Shown here in pieces: positions 20,031-31,060 of a stretch of DNA of 64,000 nt. Every line of letters begins with the position of its first letter. Position 1 is the first letter of the stretch. Under the pieces are notes generated by a model that saw only the letters and a program-made list of their open reading frames with translations, had not been told where the DNA came from and did no database searches. The position numbers were made by a program, and so were the translations under genes. Origin of the DNA: Ctenosaura bakeri (Eukaryota > Chordata > Lepidosauria > Squamata > Iguanidae); contig CAOLHI010001014.1 in NCBI GenBank assembly GCA_948474755.1, positions 1 through 64,000 of the forward strand. The letters run 5' to 3'.

Positions 20031-21609
20031 CTATGGTTTGGGGGCAGAGGGTTGCTGGGGGGGATTCCCTGCCTTGCTAGGCTGTCCTCGGGAATCCCTA
20101 GCTTGCCACTGCCTATTGTCCTGTCTGGGAGGAGGGCGTGAATTCCAGTTTCCCCTTGGGACTGAATTCAGCACTGTCTTTCTGTGCTGGGAATGGGGCC
20201 CATAATTCGAGTATGTGACCTCGGATATGGGTTCCCAATTCCCAGGGTCCTTCCTGTGGGGCTTAGTGGGAGGTTTCAGGGACCCAGCCTCGCACAGCAG
20301 GTCAGAGACCCGCTGAAGGTTGTTTCCAAATTCTTCCCAGCCGGTGGTGGCTGGATCCACCAAACCGAGAGTCATTTTGGTCTCATGATTAAGACCTCCA
20401 TAAAGAAGCATCTTAAACTCAAGATGGTCAAAGTCATATCCATGGGCCATTAAAGGGACCTTTTTGGCCAGAATAGCGAGGAGCTGCTTCCGCGCCACAT
20501 AAGCCTCAGGGTTCTCATGAGGATCCTGTTGCTCCATGACATAGAGCACACTCACACTCTGCCTGGGCCACAAAATTCTAACTACCTCCCTCATCCAATT
20601 GTGGACCTCGAGCCTAACCGGGCCTTGAGCTGATTCAAGGGTTGGGAGCTCGGAAGGGGACATACAAAGCTGAGCCAGCTGTGTCAGGTCCTGGCCATTG
20701 GCTGTAGGATGGGAATGTATGACTACATTCAGCCACATGATCCCGGTGGACCTGTTCAATGGACCTAGTTGGTCCGCTATCGCCTTTGCCTCAATGGCTC
20801 ACCAGGGAACCCTAGTCTCATTGACCTGCATCTCCTGGGTCTCTGCCTTCTCTGAACTGCCTTCGCCAAGGGGGGTGGTCCGCCTAGTCATAGACCGTGT
20901 CTCGACAGGGTTGACTGGGACCTTAGGGTCACTCCAGTCTGGATTATGGGGAAGGGTGGCCAGAGCATCCTCCGGCAACAGCTCCCCAGAAAAGTCACTG
21001 GCAAACGTTGGGAGTAACTCTGGGCACACAACTGAAATCAAAGCCTTCGTGTGTGGAGCTGGCTCTCCAACGCAACAATCTGCTTAAGACAAGCTGCATG
21101 ACTAACAGCCTCATGCTGCTCCTTGACTTGCCCTACAATAAACTTGGCTGCAGACCTGGCCTAAGAGAGCTCTACTTCTAAGGCATGGGCCTGTTCCTCC
21201 CATGTCTGAGCTAGCAAAGTGGCATCACTAAGTTTCTGCATGGAGGCCTGCGCTACGGACGCAAACGTTACCTTGTCTGCGTGCAGTGCCTCAATCTCGG
21301 CCTGAAGCTGGACATTCTCTTTTTCTGCCTCTGCCAATCTCCCTCTGGTATCTACAAGGGCATACTAGCGTCTCTGGTCATAAGCCAAAGTCCCCACACA
21401 GCCAATGCATTCTTAGACGGCCCGAATGGGTTCTTCGTTTTACGTGCCAGGGTGTATGCTTCACGGAGGGTGGCAAAGGGATCAGCCGTCTGGAAGTTGG
21501 AGTCCTTCCAAAGGCATTTTCCTTTACCTAACACCCATCTCTCTAGCTTGCTTTGGACCTCCTCCTCTAGCATGAGGTCCTTAATGATGACTTTGCTGCT
21601 CTCAGCCAT
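20031..21609 (-). pseudogene. retroviral gag gene, broken, coiled-coil type
   Basis: Probable start M at 21609 (MAESSKVIIKDLMLEEEV). The first about 85 codons are open to about 21352. A 1-nt shift then leads into a Leu/Glu/Ala-rich coiled coil (RLAEAEKENVQLQAEIEALH and onward, about 21345-21060), with a stop at 21161-21163 and another shift near 21055. The next frame is interrupted once at 20799-20801. The long final frame (20759-20031, 242 codons) holds a capsid-like C-terminal part (LLYGGLNHETKMTLGLVDP, EEFGNNLQRVSDLL) and a basic Pro/Arg/Gln-rich tail (SRPPPRQDNRQW..PPQQPSAPKP). No CCHC zinc knuckle is present. It would form the virion core. The coiled coil and basic tail recall foamy-type Gag, or the avian ENS-1 type, but the family is not established. 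Confidence 0.7.
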
Positions 21610-22609
21610 TTTCTCAAAATCACAAACTATACTACCAAACTTTCCAGCACAAACGGGACCAGGACCTGGAGTGACAGGTAAGATCACCTAGACCCCTGGG
21701 GGGAATTAGGACAACGAACGCTCAGGAACTTTGCTAGGGAAGAGGGATGGGAACCTATCTCCAGCCTGCCCAACAAAGTCACTTTTGTACAGCCAAGCCC
21801 GGTTTTCCACCTCAACAGCACTGGGGACAAAAGAATGAGGAAACGGTTCAGGGACAGGGAGGTCACCTAGACCCAGGGGGACCCTCAGGAGTACTCCGCC
21901 TACCTGAAGGGGGGAAACAAACCCAATGGAACTTACAGCGCCGCCTGGCCAAGCAGTGGGGGAAAAGGGACAAGAAACCAAAACTGAACCATCCCTAACA
22001 GTTTTTTGGGTGAGGGGTAGCTTCCTATACCACGGGCCAAACTTTCTGAAACCCTACACTAGGTTGGGAATCACCACCCACACCTAGTATGCTGGCAATC
22101 GGGATGCACCCGAAAATTACACGGCCGGGACACACCCGCGCTTTCACTATACACAACAACAACTAGCAGGACGTACCCGCACTTCAACTCAAGGGGGAGG
22201 GAGAAGGAGGAGGGACTTCTTTCCTAAGTGCTTTTGCTCTTGCCTTGCCGCTAATGTGTTGGATGGATGTAGACTGTTCCTAACGTGCTAACACCTCAAC
22301 ACTTCGGATCCCAGCCCACGATAGACCCCAAGTTAGGGATGTGATTCCCGGATCAGCTTGTGCACACCCCTTGCGATCGGCAGTGCCAGGGTGGCTGACA
22401 TACACAAACCAAGCAAGAAAGGGGAGCAGATTTCCAACCCAGATAGAGTAGCTCCTGGAGCTCAAATACACAGATTTCACACACACACACATACACACAT
22501 GTGTTCCTGCCTGACAGCGCTCTAGCAACTTGACTGGCCATTCTCTAAGTCAGTACCAGCCTGATTTGAGGAGGTTCACGACTCCTTCTCAAACTAGGGG
22601 TACTGGGGT
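21610..22609 (-). other. provirus leader (5' untranslated region)
   Basis: About 1 kb between primer-binding site and gag. It is homologous to 27333-28011 in the second provirus ('gggacagggaggtcacctag', 'aggagtactccgcct', 'cgccgcctggccaagcagtg', 'cagttttttgggtgaggggt'). It would hold packaging signals and the splice donor, which I cannot place. Open frames here are not conserved in the second copy and are probably chance. Confidence 0.75.
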
Positions 22610-22627
22610 TGCCCGCATTCTCCACCA
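22610..22627 (-). promoter_or_regulatory. primer-binding site, tRNA-Ala-like
   Basis: On the minus strand, three nucleotides (GAG) after the 5' LTR, the sequence TGGTGGAGAATGCGGGCA begins. Its first nine bases equal the complement of the 3' end of vertebrate tRNA-Ala (..TCTCCACCA), and the rest matches with an indel. The second provirus has TGGTGGAGTAATGCGGGC at the same place (28012-28029). Confidence 0.6.
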
Positions 22628-22630
22628 CTC

Positions 22631-23547
22631 TGTTACCCTGTTTACTGGGGGTCCTGTGAGGGACACCTATATGTGCTCTCAGTTTAACTAAGTTTGGGGA
22701 AATTAGCTAGAGCACAAGTTAGCAATGCGAGAGGCAGGGCAACGCAGCGGAATCTTTTGCCCAATGTCTACGGGGTCAGGACAAGCCAAGGAGCACACCA
22801 AAGTTTAAGAATAATTGTGATATTTATTAAATACAGACAAATAGCGTATGAGACACACACACTCAGATAACTATAGAAAATAAAGTTTGGAGTGGTATAG
22901 AGGGATTTTGAGAGGGATTGTTGAATTGGGTGATACGACACCTGCCCTGAAGCCCGGAGAGGTCTGAAGATTGAGTTCGTTGGTATGGAGTCTCAGTATG
23001 TGGGACTGAGGGGACAGCTTGCCAAACAAAGTGGCAGCAAGGCTGGATGAAAGTCTGGAGCGATCCAAGCGGTCTGAGCGGTCTCGGAATCAGGGGTTTT
23101 TTTAGGGAGAAATGTAACTGCAGGCTATTCCGTACTTGGGGAAAACAATGAGTTTCGGGCGCGAGACAAAGCTTTGGAAAGGTCAAAATTTAGCATGATT
23201 GAGTTAAGTCCGAATTGACAAAGAGGTAGCCAGTATGCAAATGCTCAGTGCTTGGCAGTTGAGTATTCAGCTTGCCAAGTTGCCTGCTCAGGGCAGGAAG
23301 TCCTTTGTAAATAGCGTGCATACATAATGAGGGTGTTTGCAGAGAGGTCTCCTAAAGCAGTGATCTGGCTATTTCTGGCCTGCCTGTATTGTCTTGGGAT
23401 ATTGCAGCGTTTGATGGCCGAGCCTAGTTCTGTGCTTGTCCGGGGGCCTCACAAACACATGGAAAGGGTTGGTGGAAGAGAGCCAAATTATTGATATCAA
23501 AATGATATCTTTATGCTATCTCCAAGGAGGCCTAACCTGCAGTAACA
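22631..23547 (-). repeat. 5' LTR of the provirus
   Basis: 917 bp, full length. Plus-strand ends are TGTTACCCTG and GCAGTAACA. The minus-strand poly(A) signal AATAAA lies at 22823-22828. The TATA position near 23098-23105 is degenerate (TAAAAAAA). It aligns end to end with the solo LTR at 11505 and with the LTR at 28033. Confidence 0.93.
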
Positions 23548-23551
23548 CTAT

Positions 23552-24605
23552 AATATATCCAGAGCCACTGTGTACACCAGTCATCTATTCTATGCTGCCC
23601 AGTGACAAGGCAATCTAACCCTATTTCCAAACCTGATTAGTGTTGGGAAATTCAGGAGACTGTAGTAAGTCTCATAAGCAGAATAATCAAATTGGCAAGG
23701 CAGAAACTAAACAAATAGTTCCATACCCACCCATCCACCCATAGCCTAGCAGAAAAAATAATATTTATCTTCTTTGTAATGTACATAAAAGTAGTTTTAC
23801 TTACAAATATGTTCTTCCCAATCAAACATGGTGTAATAGAGGGGAGAGAGATAGAGAGAGAGAAGACAAAAATGGCTGCAGGTTAGAATGATGCAGGAAG
23901 AGAGAGGGGGTGAAAAAAACAAATAGGAAATGTGTAAACATGCAAACTAATGATTAGTGAATGTAAGCATGCAAAGATTGGAAACTCGAATGATCAGAAG
24001 CCTATGGAAGCAAAGGAGTAGTAAGAGCATCTGCATCGCTTGGGAGAACAAACCCCTTAGTCAGGGACCAAGCACTGGGGGAGAGGGACAGTAGAAGCAA
24101 CAATTGCTATACTGAGTGTATTGCTCTGCCTTCCCACACTGATGCCACAATCCATTATCTCATGTATACAGTTTCATGAGGTATGAAAAAAAGTTTGTTG
24201 TAATTCTATGATTACTGATACAAATTCTGCAGACTCAAAGAATAACCAGCTTTGTCCCCTTTGTTTAATAATAACATCCAGCCTAAGAATCCTGAGATTG
24301 CTTACTGTTTTGAAACTTTTTAGTCATTAATAAAGGGATTATCCTGTCACGGTTTCAGGGGTTTGTTATTCTAGCAAGCCAGTGTGCCTTCAAATATTAG
24401 GCCAGTTAACTTCAAATCCTAATACTTTTTGTCCTTTTCATTGTAAAACAATGACTTAGCCTCCCAAAATCAATTTCTCTTGCGGGTACCACTGGATGGC
24501 TAGGTGGTTTGTTTATACCCCATTGCAGAACACCTACAATTTTGATGAATGTTGGCTTGCTGATTCTTCATTCACCTCCTGCTGTAGTCATTAGTAATGT
24601 GCAGC

Positions 24606-24662
<57 letters not shown>

Positions 24663-25221
24663 TAGGGCCATGCATGCTTCACTGAAAAATAGTGTCAGGT
24701 TTTTTGTTGTTGTTGTTGTTGTTTTGGTGGGTTAAATGTCATTTAATAATCTAAGTTAGGGTAGTTCATATTCTTTTCAAAAAGCTACAACATTTCAGAA
24801 GGGAAATTCTCAGATGCTTGTGAAGTAGGCATTTAGAAGCCTTTTCCTGTTCCCCAGGCTCTGGTGTCACATACTTTAGGACTGAACAAAATGTAAACCA
24901 AATGTTATGAGTCGCTTTGAATCTGTGCTCCAATGTGCAGATGACATTTTCCAAAGTTATTTTGGAACTGTTATGAGTGAATAAGATGCTTATTCAGAGG
25001 ACTGTAACTCCTACTACAAGATGTAGAAACCTTTGCTCCTTCTGTCTTGTGGTACTTTGCCTTGTCCTTCCCAGCAGGCCTCCCTCCTTTCTGCCTATGC
25101 TCAGAAATCTAGGAACTGTAGTTCTTGATATGCTACACTGTGTCAACTACAGAAAGCAAATACCTCTGCCATTCAGTCTCACACAATCCCACTTTGATTA
25201 GCATCCTTTTTCTGTTCAAGG
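23552..25221. other. no gene; (ATC)n and (GTT)n microsatellites
   Basis: Purine-rich 'gagagagatagagagagaga' near 23840-23865, an (ATC)n array at 24609-24662 and a (GTT)n array at 24702-24726. Remaining open frames (75 codons or fewer) show no family. Confidence 0.6.
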
Positions 25222-25423
25222 GCCTTTCACACTATACAGTTATACCACTATGATTCCACTTTAACTGTCATGGCTACATCCCATAGAATCTCATGTTTGT
25301 AGTTAGGCGAGGCATTCAAGCTCCCCAAGAATTCTAAATGCCTCTCCCTAAGGTGCTAAATCCCATGATTCTATCGGATGGACCTATAGGAGTTTAGGTG
25401 GAATCATAGCACTATACAGTAGG
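25222..25423 (+). mobile_element. diverged palindromic MITE
   Basis: Begins GCCTTTCACACTATACAG, and its arms 'accactatgattccacttta' and 'gtggaatcatagcactatac' pair. It belongs to the same group as 15157-15335 but is more diverged. The right end runs directly into the Tigger-like sequence, which may have inserted at a TA in the right arm. Confidence 0.65.
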
Positions 25424-25820
25424 CTCCCTATAACTGCTTGACTGGTCTATGCAATTTCACTGACCATGATGAAATATGATCTAATAACATGTACTTTAAA
25501 TTTTATAGTTATTAAATAGAAATTGAAGTAATAAAGCAAAATGCATACAATACTACATGGAAAATGGAAGGGAAGGGAAAAACCCAAGAAATGGTGCCTA
25601 ATTCACCCTTGCTCTCATAGTTTCATGTAGTCCATGCTGCGCTGCATTTCCATACACATGCTGTAACATTACTCAGTCTATTAGTAGGCCTTTCAGTTGC
25701 TGTATGCAAACTGATCATGGCACAGCACCCTTCTGTAAAATTCTTGCTTTTGTACAGCACAGTAAAGTTATTGTACATACACAGTACAGTACTATAGTAA
25801 AGTGCTTGTGTTGTTTGTAA

Positions 25821-25922
25821 TGACCCCAAAACGCAAGAGTGGTGATACTGGTGATCCTGATAAGCCTAAAAGAACCTATGAAGTGCTTTCTTTAAGTGAA
25901 AGGGTGGAAATTCTTGACTGAA
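25821..25922 (+). pseudogene. Tigger transposase, N-terminal fragment
   Basis: Encodes MTPKRKSGDTGDPDKPK, then a 'YEVLSLSERVEILD' helix and a stop. The basic N-terminus followed by this motif is the start of the CENP-B/pogo-type DNA-binding domain of Tigger transposases, which would bind the transposon ends. The rest of the domain is lost. The next recognisable coding piece, across the insert, is the 'GWLHRFRNRFGIKSL' segment near 26505 and a decayed 'DETGLFW.KM' block near 26665-26700, the latter being the first catalytic-Asp region of the DDE domain. Confidence 0.75.
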
Positions 25923-25929
25923 TCAGCCC

Positions 25930-26486
25930 GATGGGGTACACTTGTCAACTGCAGATAATGAAATTTTCCTACGGGATTTGCAAAGAGGACTGGAAGCTAT
26001 CCTAAGGGGGAGTTGGGGGATAAGGACTAAGCGGACGCTTGCCCTTATCCATGGCCGGTATGGGGGGGTCTAAGGCTGCAGCGAGTACCTATGGCACCCT
26101 TTTGGTGTAGGATAAATGCTATCCTTGAGGAGGGCCCTGGGCTCACCCTACTCGTTGTGTGCCGGGGGGGTGGGCGTTTGGGGCTCACCTTCCAGACAAG
26201 GGCCGGCCAAGGTCTTAATCCACCTCCAGCGGTTGGCTTTGGGGCCCAGTATCTTGCTCAACGGGCTAGGGAAGATGGTTGGGAGCTGACTCTTGCCCTA
26301 GTCCGCACATGCTGTTGACCCCCCTTCTTTCTCAGGTCAGAAGTTCAAGTTCAAGTTCAATTCCCTCTTTATGTTAATTAGGCATATTAATAAATTGCCC
26401 TAGTTCAACCCAAGTCCTGTGTGTGGTCTCTTCATTTCGTGGGTTGGGCGGCAAAGATTTTTGCAGGCCATCCTCTCAAACAAGTG
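25930..26486 (+). mobile_element. LTR-like insertion inside Tigger
   Basis: GC-richer than its surroundings. Near its right end it has AATAAA (26389-26394), then 'gtgtgtggtctcttcatttc' and an end 'ctctcaaaca', like the R-U5 part of an LTR. A possible start is 'tgtcaactgcag' at 25943. No target duplication is clear. The Tigger protein resumes only after it, so it is an insertion, but its class is uncertain. A Ty3/Gypsy-like or other LTR is possible. Confidence 0.4.
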
Positions 26487-26760
26487 ACACCAAGCCTTTT
26501 ATTGTAGGGGATGGTTGCACAGATTTAGGAACAGGTTTGGAATTAAAAGTTTAAAAATGAGTAGAGAAGCTGCTTCTGCCAAGGAAGCAGCTGCAACCAC
26601 ATTTTCAGATCAGTTTAAGAAGCTGACAGAGTAGAAAGGCCACCATTGAAAGGAGTTCAATTGTGACGAAACTGGACTGTTCTGGGAAAAAATGTCCACT
26701 AGAACCTACTCTTTATGGCTCCCCTTCCTATTTCAGCATCTCTTGGTGGTCACTCCCGGG

Positions 26761-27013
26761 GTCTGAAAATCCCTTTCTGCTTTCTTTCTTGTAGCTGGTA
26801 AAATTTAATTTTAATACAGTGACCCCTGGCAATAAACCTCACTGCAAAAGGAGTTTCTAACTGTGTAGATGGTGCATTTTTTTTTAATTGGTGTGTTTTT
26901 AAACTATGTTTCAAACTTTTTAACGGTTTTCTACCTTTTATGTTTCAATTGGATTTATTTCTATTAATTGTAAATTACACTGAATCTAGAACTGACAGAA
27001 TGAAAACCGGAGA
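26761..27013. other. no gene; possible second Tigger-type terminal repeat
   Basis: 'tacagtgacccctggcaata' near 26815 looks like another Tigger-type end. Nothing else is recognised. Confidence 0.3.
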
Positions 27014-28933
27014 GGACTGTTACCTTGTTCTCTGGGGGTCCCGGGAGGGGTGCCCAAATAACCAAACAACAACAACAAAGACTTGGGGAAAATTAGTTGG
27101 AGCACTCACTAAAGCTAGCGGGAGGCAGGGTAACTTAGCAGGATCTTGCAACCCAGCGTCTACAGGGTCAGGTCAGTCAAGCAGTCAGATGGTTTAAAAT
27201 GGCAAAAGCGATGTTTTATTAAACACAGACAACATTAAAGACAACACAAGCACACAGCTAATGGAAGAATTGGAAATAGGGATTTTTGGAGGGAAATGGG
27301 GGATACAACACCTGTCTCCTAGTCCTGGAGAGGAAACGGTTGGTGGACAGGGAGGTCACCTAGACCTAGGGAACCCTCAGGAGTACTCCGCCTGCCTGAA
27401 GGGGGGTGACGAACGCTAAGGAACTTACTACGCCGCCTGGCCAAGCAGTGGGGAAAAAGGGGCAAGGAACCAAAAGCAAACCGTCCCTATCAGTTTTTTG
27501 GGTGAGGGGTTACTTCCTACACCTCGGGACAAACCTCTTAAAACCCTAAACCAGCTCGGGGTTCCACCCGCACCTATTGCTAGCAAATTCGAGATGCACC
27601 CGAAAATGGAGAAGCCGGGACGCACCCGTAACTTCTCTAACTTTAAAAACCAAAACTCAAAGGAGGCAGAGGAAGGAGTATGAGAGGGGTTTCTCCTTCC
27701 TTAAGTGCTTTTCGTGTGCCATGCTGCTAGAGTGTTGTATGAGTGTGGACTGTTCCTAACATGCTAGGACTTAACACTTAGGATCCCAGCCCATGATAGA
27801 CCCAAGATGGGGAGATGATTCCCAGGGCAAGACAAAGAAAGAGAGGGGAACAGATTTCCACCCGATAGAGTTCCTTCACACACACAGAAGTCACACACAC
27901 ACTTGCCTACCTACCAGCGTTCTAAAACAGCTTCGCTGACCATTCCCTAGGTCGGTACCACCTGATTTGAGGAGGTTCATGACTCCTTCTCAAATTAGGG
28001 GTACCGGGGCTGCCCGCATTACTCCACCACTCTGTTACCCTGTTCTCTGGGGGTCCCGGGAGGGGCACCCAAATAACCGAACAACAACAACAACGACTTG
28101 GGGAAAATTAGCTGGAGCACTCACTAAAGCTAGCAAGAGGCAGGGTAATGTAGCAGGATCTTTCAACCCAGCGTCTACGGGGTCAGGTCAGTCAAGCAGT
28201 CAGACGATTTAAAATGGCAAAAACAATGTTTTATTAAACACAGACAACATTAAAGATAACACAGGCACACAGCTAACTGAAGAATTGGAAATACGGATTT
28301 TTGGAGGGAAATGGGGGATACGACACCTGTCTCATAGTCCTGGAGAGATATGAAGATTGAGTTCGTTGGGGTGCAGGGAAGAAGCTCAGCGTGGTTCGCT
28401 GAGGGGAGCTCGCCGAACAAAGCGACAACAAGGCGGTCTGGAACTCGGGAGCGATCCAAGCGGTCCAAGGAAGGTCTCGGAATCAGAGGATTTTATAGGG
28501 TGAATTGTGACTGCAGGCCATACCTTACTCGGTGAGAACAATGTGATTTAGGAGCGGGACAAAGCTTTGGAAAGGTCAGAGTTTAGCATGATTGGCTTAG
28601 CGCTGAATCAACAATAGTGTAGCCAGTATACAAATGCGGAATGCTTAGTACAGCTTTGTGATGCTGCCTGCTCGGGGCAGGGCGCCTTTGTTTGTATCGT
28701 GCATAAGCAAAAGGGTGTTTGCTGGAGAGTTCCCTGAAGTGACGAATTGGCTCTGTCCAGCCTGCCCAGGTGGAGAATGGAATGTCCAGCAGTTATTGGC
28801 CGCGCCTGTTTACGTGCTCATTCGGAGGCCTTGCAAACATGTGGAGCGAGGTGGCAGAGGAAGGCTGAATAGTTTGACATCAAAATGATATCAAGTGCTA
28901 TCTCCGGGTAGGCCTGAACCGCAGTAACAGGAC
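27014..28933 (-). mobile_element. deletion-derivative provirus of family A, GGAC duplication
   Basis: GGAC at 27014-27017 and 28930-28933 brackets 27018-28929 (1912 bp). On the minus strand: full 5' LTR (28033-28929), primer-binding site, about 690 bp of leader, then a direct jump into the R-U5 part of the 3' LTR (27018 to about 27332). gag, env, polypurine tract and the U3 of the 3' LTR are absent. The breakpoint at about 27330-27333 shows 'gag' shared by both parents. It is a different insertion and subfamily from 16565-23551, with LTR sequence clearly diverged. Confidence 0.92.
28033..28929 (-). repeat. 5' LTR of the deletion-derivative provirus
   Basis: 897 bp, plus-strand ends TGTTACCCTGTTCTCTGG and GCAGTAACA. 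Minus-strand TATAAAA at 28491-28497 and AATAAA at 28230-28235 mark U3 and R. It has an (AAC)n-like tract in U5 (28083-28095) that the other family A LTRs lack. Confidence 0.92.
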
Positions 28934-29479
28934 TCCTGTGGTTTTAATGGCTATGTAGAAGAACAATTTCAGCAGCTTGTGACACAATAAGGTAAGAAAC
29001 AATACCTGCTGAAATTCCCTCTTGTACACAACTACTAAAGGTACAGGAGCCCTCTCAGTTTTCCACACAGGCAACCCTATCTGAATCCCAATCCTGGGAG
29101 AAAGATGGAATATAAATCCAAGAAATAAATAAATCTGTGGGTTGGTATTACTTCCATTTCCAGGTTTCCCGAGCTATAGGCATTTGATGGTTCTCACTGA
29201 CTGAATGCCTACAGTTCAGCTCTGACACTAATTAATATAGTAATTCTCACATTTTCTGATAACATTCCATCTTTCAGTGCTTTAGAAGAGTATAGGAAAA
29301 AGCTCTTTTAACATAGTATGTAGTCCAAAGTCACATTACTCTTGACTGTTCCAGTTGTTATGTTTTGTAGGTGAAGGGATCCCAACACCAAGCTAATGCT
29401 CACCAGCTATGTTAGGTTTTATAGTCCTACTTGTGATGGCAGAGGGCAATCTGTATTGTATTCAAATTACTTCCATTTG
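28934..29479. other. no gene; L2-like 3' tail near 29075-29135
   Basis: 'cctgggagaaagatggaata' followed by 'taaatccaagaaataaataa' resembles the 3' end shared by L2-type LINEs and their SINEs. Nothing else is recognised. Confidence 0.45.
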
Positions 29480-29704
29480 GTTTTCAATATAGCAATAGCA
29501 GTTACATTTCTATACTACTTATCACTGCTAAGCGCTCCCTCAACTGTTCACAAAGTTTTTGGCTAATTGCCCTCAACAGCTGGGTAATCCTTTTACCCAC
29601 CTATGGAATGATGGAAAGCTGAGCCAACCTGGAGCCGTGCAGGATTGAATTCACAATGTTGTGGCTGCAGTACTGGCATTTAACCACTGCGCCACCAGGG
29701 CTCA
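29480..29704 (-). repeat. tRNA-derived SINE, minus strand
   Basis: Read on the minus strand it starts GAGCCCTGGTGGCGCAGTGG, a pol III box A, followed by a box-B-like GAATTCAATCC and then the SINE body ('gctgagccaacctggagccg' on the plus strand). This is a common squamate SINE type, distinct from the SINE at 15860. Confidence 0.75.
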
Positions 29705-30378
29705 GCATAATGCTCACTTGTGGTGATATTGTCACAGACAATTATAAGCACCACCATGTACTGAAACCTTGAATTTAGGTCATAAATGCTTGGTGACCTT
29801 TTAGAAAAAATAGTAATTTAGAGCCTAATAGAATAAATAAAACTAATATGGGAAATGACTCAAAAGCAATAAAATACATTTTCCTTAGTACATGGTATGA
29901 AATATGTATCAAATGCATGAACAAAACCACAAAAATGATACTTTGTTTTGTGAAACTTCCAGTTTGGCCAGTTTTACTCATAGAACATGGAGAAATAATA
30001 TTTTGCACTGTTCCCATTAAGGGATGAAGTTACTGCCAACTACAATGAAAATCCTTGAACAATTGGGCTATTCCGTTCTTGGTCAGAAATTCAAACCTTC
30101 ACAGATGATCACCTTTGCCTTACCACTAGTCTCCAGACTGAAGTTCTGTAAACAGCTCAAACATTCTGCCATATACATGGCTGGTTCCCAGGATAAAAGC
30201 ATTGCTGTAGACCCTTTCTCAGAATATCTCCTGTCTGCACAGAAAAGTTGATCTTAAATGAGATCTATGCACCCTGGCCACGATGCAATGTAGATTTTCC
30301 ATCTTTTCCCAATCCATGTAAATGGTAGCCACTAGTGGGAGTGGGAAAATTCATGACCAGTTCATACTCTGGTTTTTT

Positions 30379-30409
<31 letters not shown>

Positions 30410-31060
30410 GTCTTATGGTTGTTGAGGGATGAGAAGTCATGAAAAGAATTTATACTGAAGGTATCAGTTTCCTTTGATTAAGAAATACACAGAATCAACC
30501 AAAAGTGACAGAGACTACAGGGCCACTTTATCCATTAGGCACTTTAGGCACACTCTTTAGGACCTACAAAAAAATTAGGTCTTAAGAAAACAGGATTTTA
30601 GGGCCTAGAAAACATCCCTAGTGGTACATCAAGATGAGGCAGTGAATCAAATTCAAGACTGCCTATGAAAACCTTAATGCAGCCCTGAGAGACAGTGAAT
30701 CTGAAAGACCCCCTCCTCTCATATGAGCTGGCCTGAAATTTAAGAGCATCACCAAAGACCTTGTTACATCTCCCATCATGCCCTGAAGCTAGACTGTGAG
30801 ATACACCTGATAGGATTTCCCCTGTGAGAGAATCGTTGACTGTAGAACTCCTCACCAAGGTAGTTCAAACTGGCTCCAACCTTTCTATTTTTTGGAAGAA
30901 GCTGTGCTGTTTCATATGGTCTTTGGCTCATAAGATTATGTACTAAAATGGATTTTGTCTGCACAGTTGCCATAATTAAGGACTGCATTTATTTCATGAA
31001 AACAAGAACTATATGAGCATTTGGCAAGAGTGCATATAATATACATTTTCCTGAATTACG
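29705..31060. other. no gene; pyrimidine tract at 30373-30410
   Basis: 30373-30410 is a T/C-only tract (cttttcttttctttt type), of the kind left by poly(A) tails or slippage. 30515-30620 may hold a decayed repeat. Open frames of up to 86 codons have no family. Confidence 0.5.

Larger units (their letters stand above)
16565..23551 (-). mobile_element. endogenous provirus (LTR family A), minus strand, gag and env but no pol
   Basis: CTAT at 16565-16568 and 23548-23551 brackets the element. Order on the minus strand: 5' LTR (22631-23547), primer-binding site, leader of about 1 kb, gag relic (21609-20031), a 210-bp gap with a splice acceptor, env relic (19798 to about 17806), about 1.1 kb of 3' non-coding DNA, a G9 polypurine tract, and an internally deleted 3' LTR (16569-16714). 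No protease, reverse transcriptase or integrase motif is seen anywhere, and gag and env are too close to hold pol. The perfect terminal duplication shows that both ends are original. Confidence 0.93.
25417..26760 (+). mobile_element. Tigger (pogo-type) DNA transposon relic, interrupted
   Basis: A possible terminal repeat 'cagtaggctccctataactg' starts at 25417. Transposase coding pieces lie at 25821-25922 and about 26495-26710, separated by a foreign insert at about 25930-26485. The right terminal repeat was not located, so the end is approximate. Confidence 0.65.

Noticed and set aside
16565..23551. Intact, possibly domesticated env (syncytin-like) gene
   Set aside because: Several stops and frame shifts break env, so this copy cannot make a full protein.
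24609..24662. CRISPR-like array
   Set aside because: A pure trinucleotide repeat with no spacers, in a vertebrate genome.
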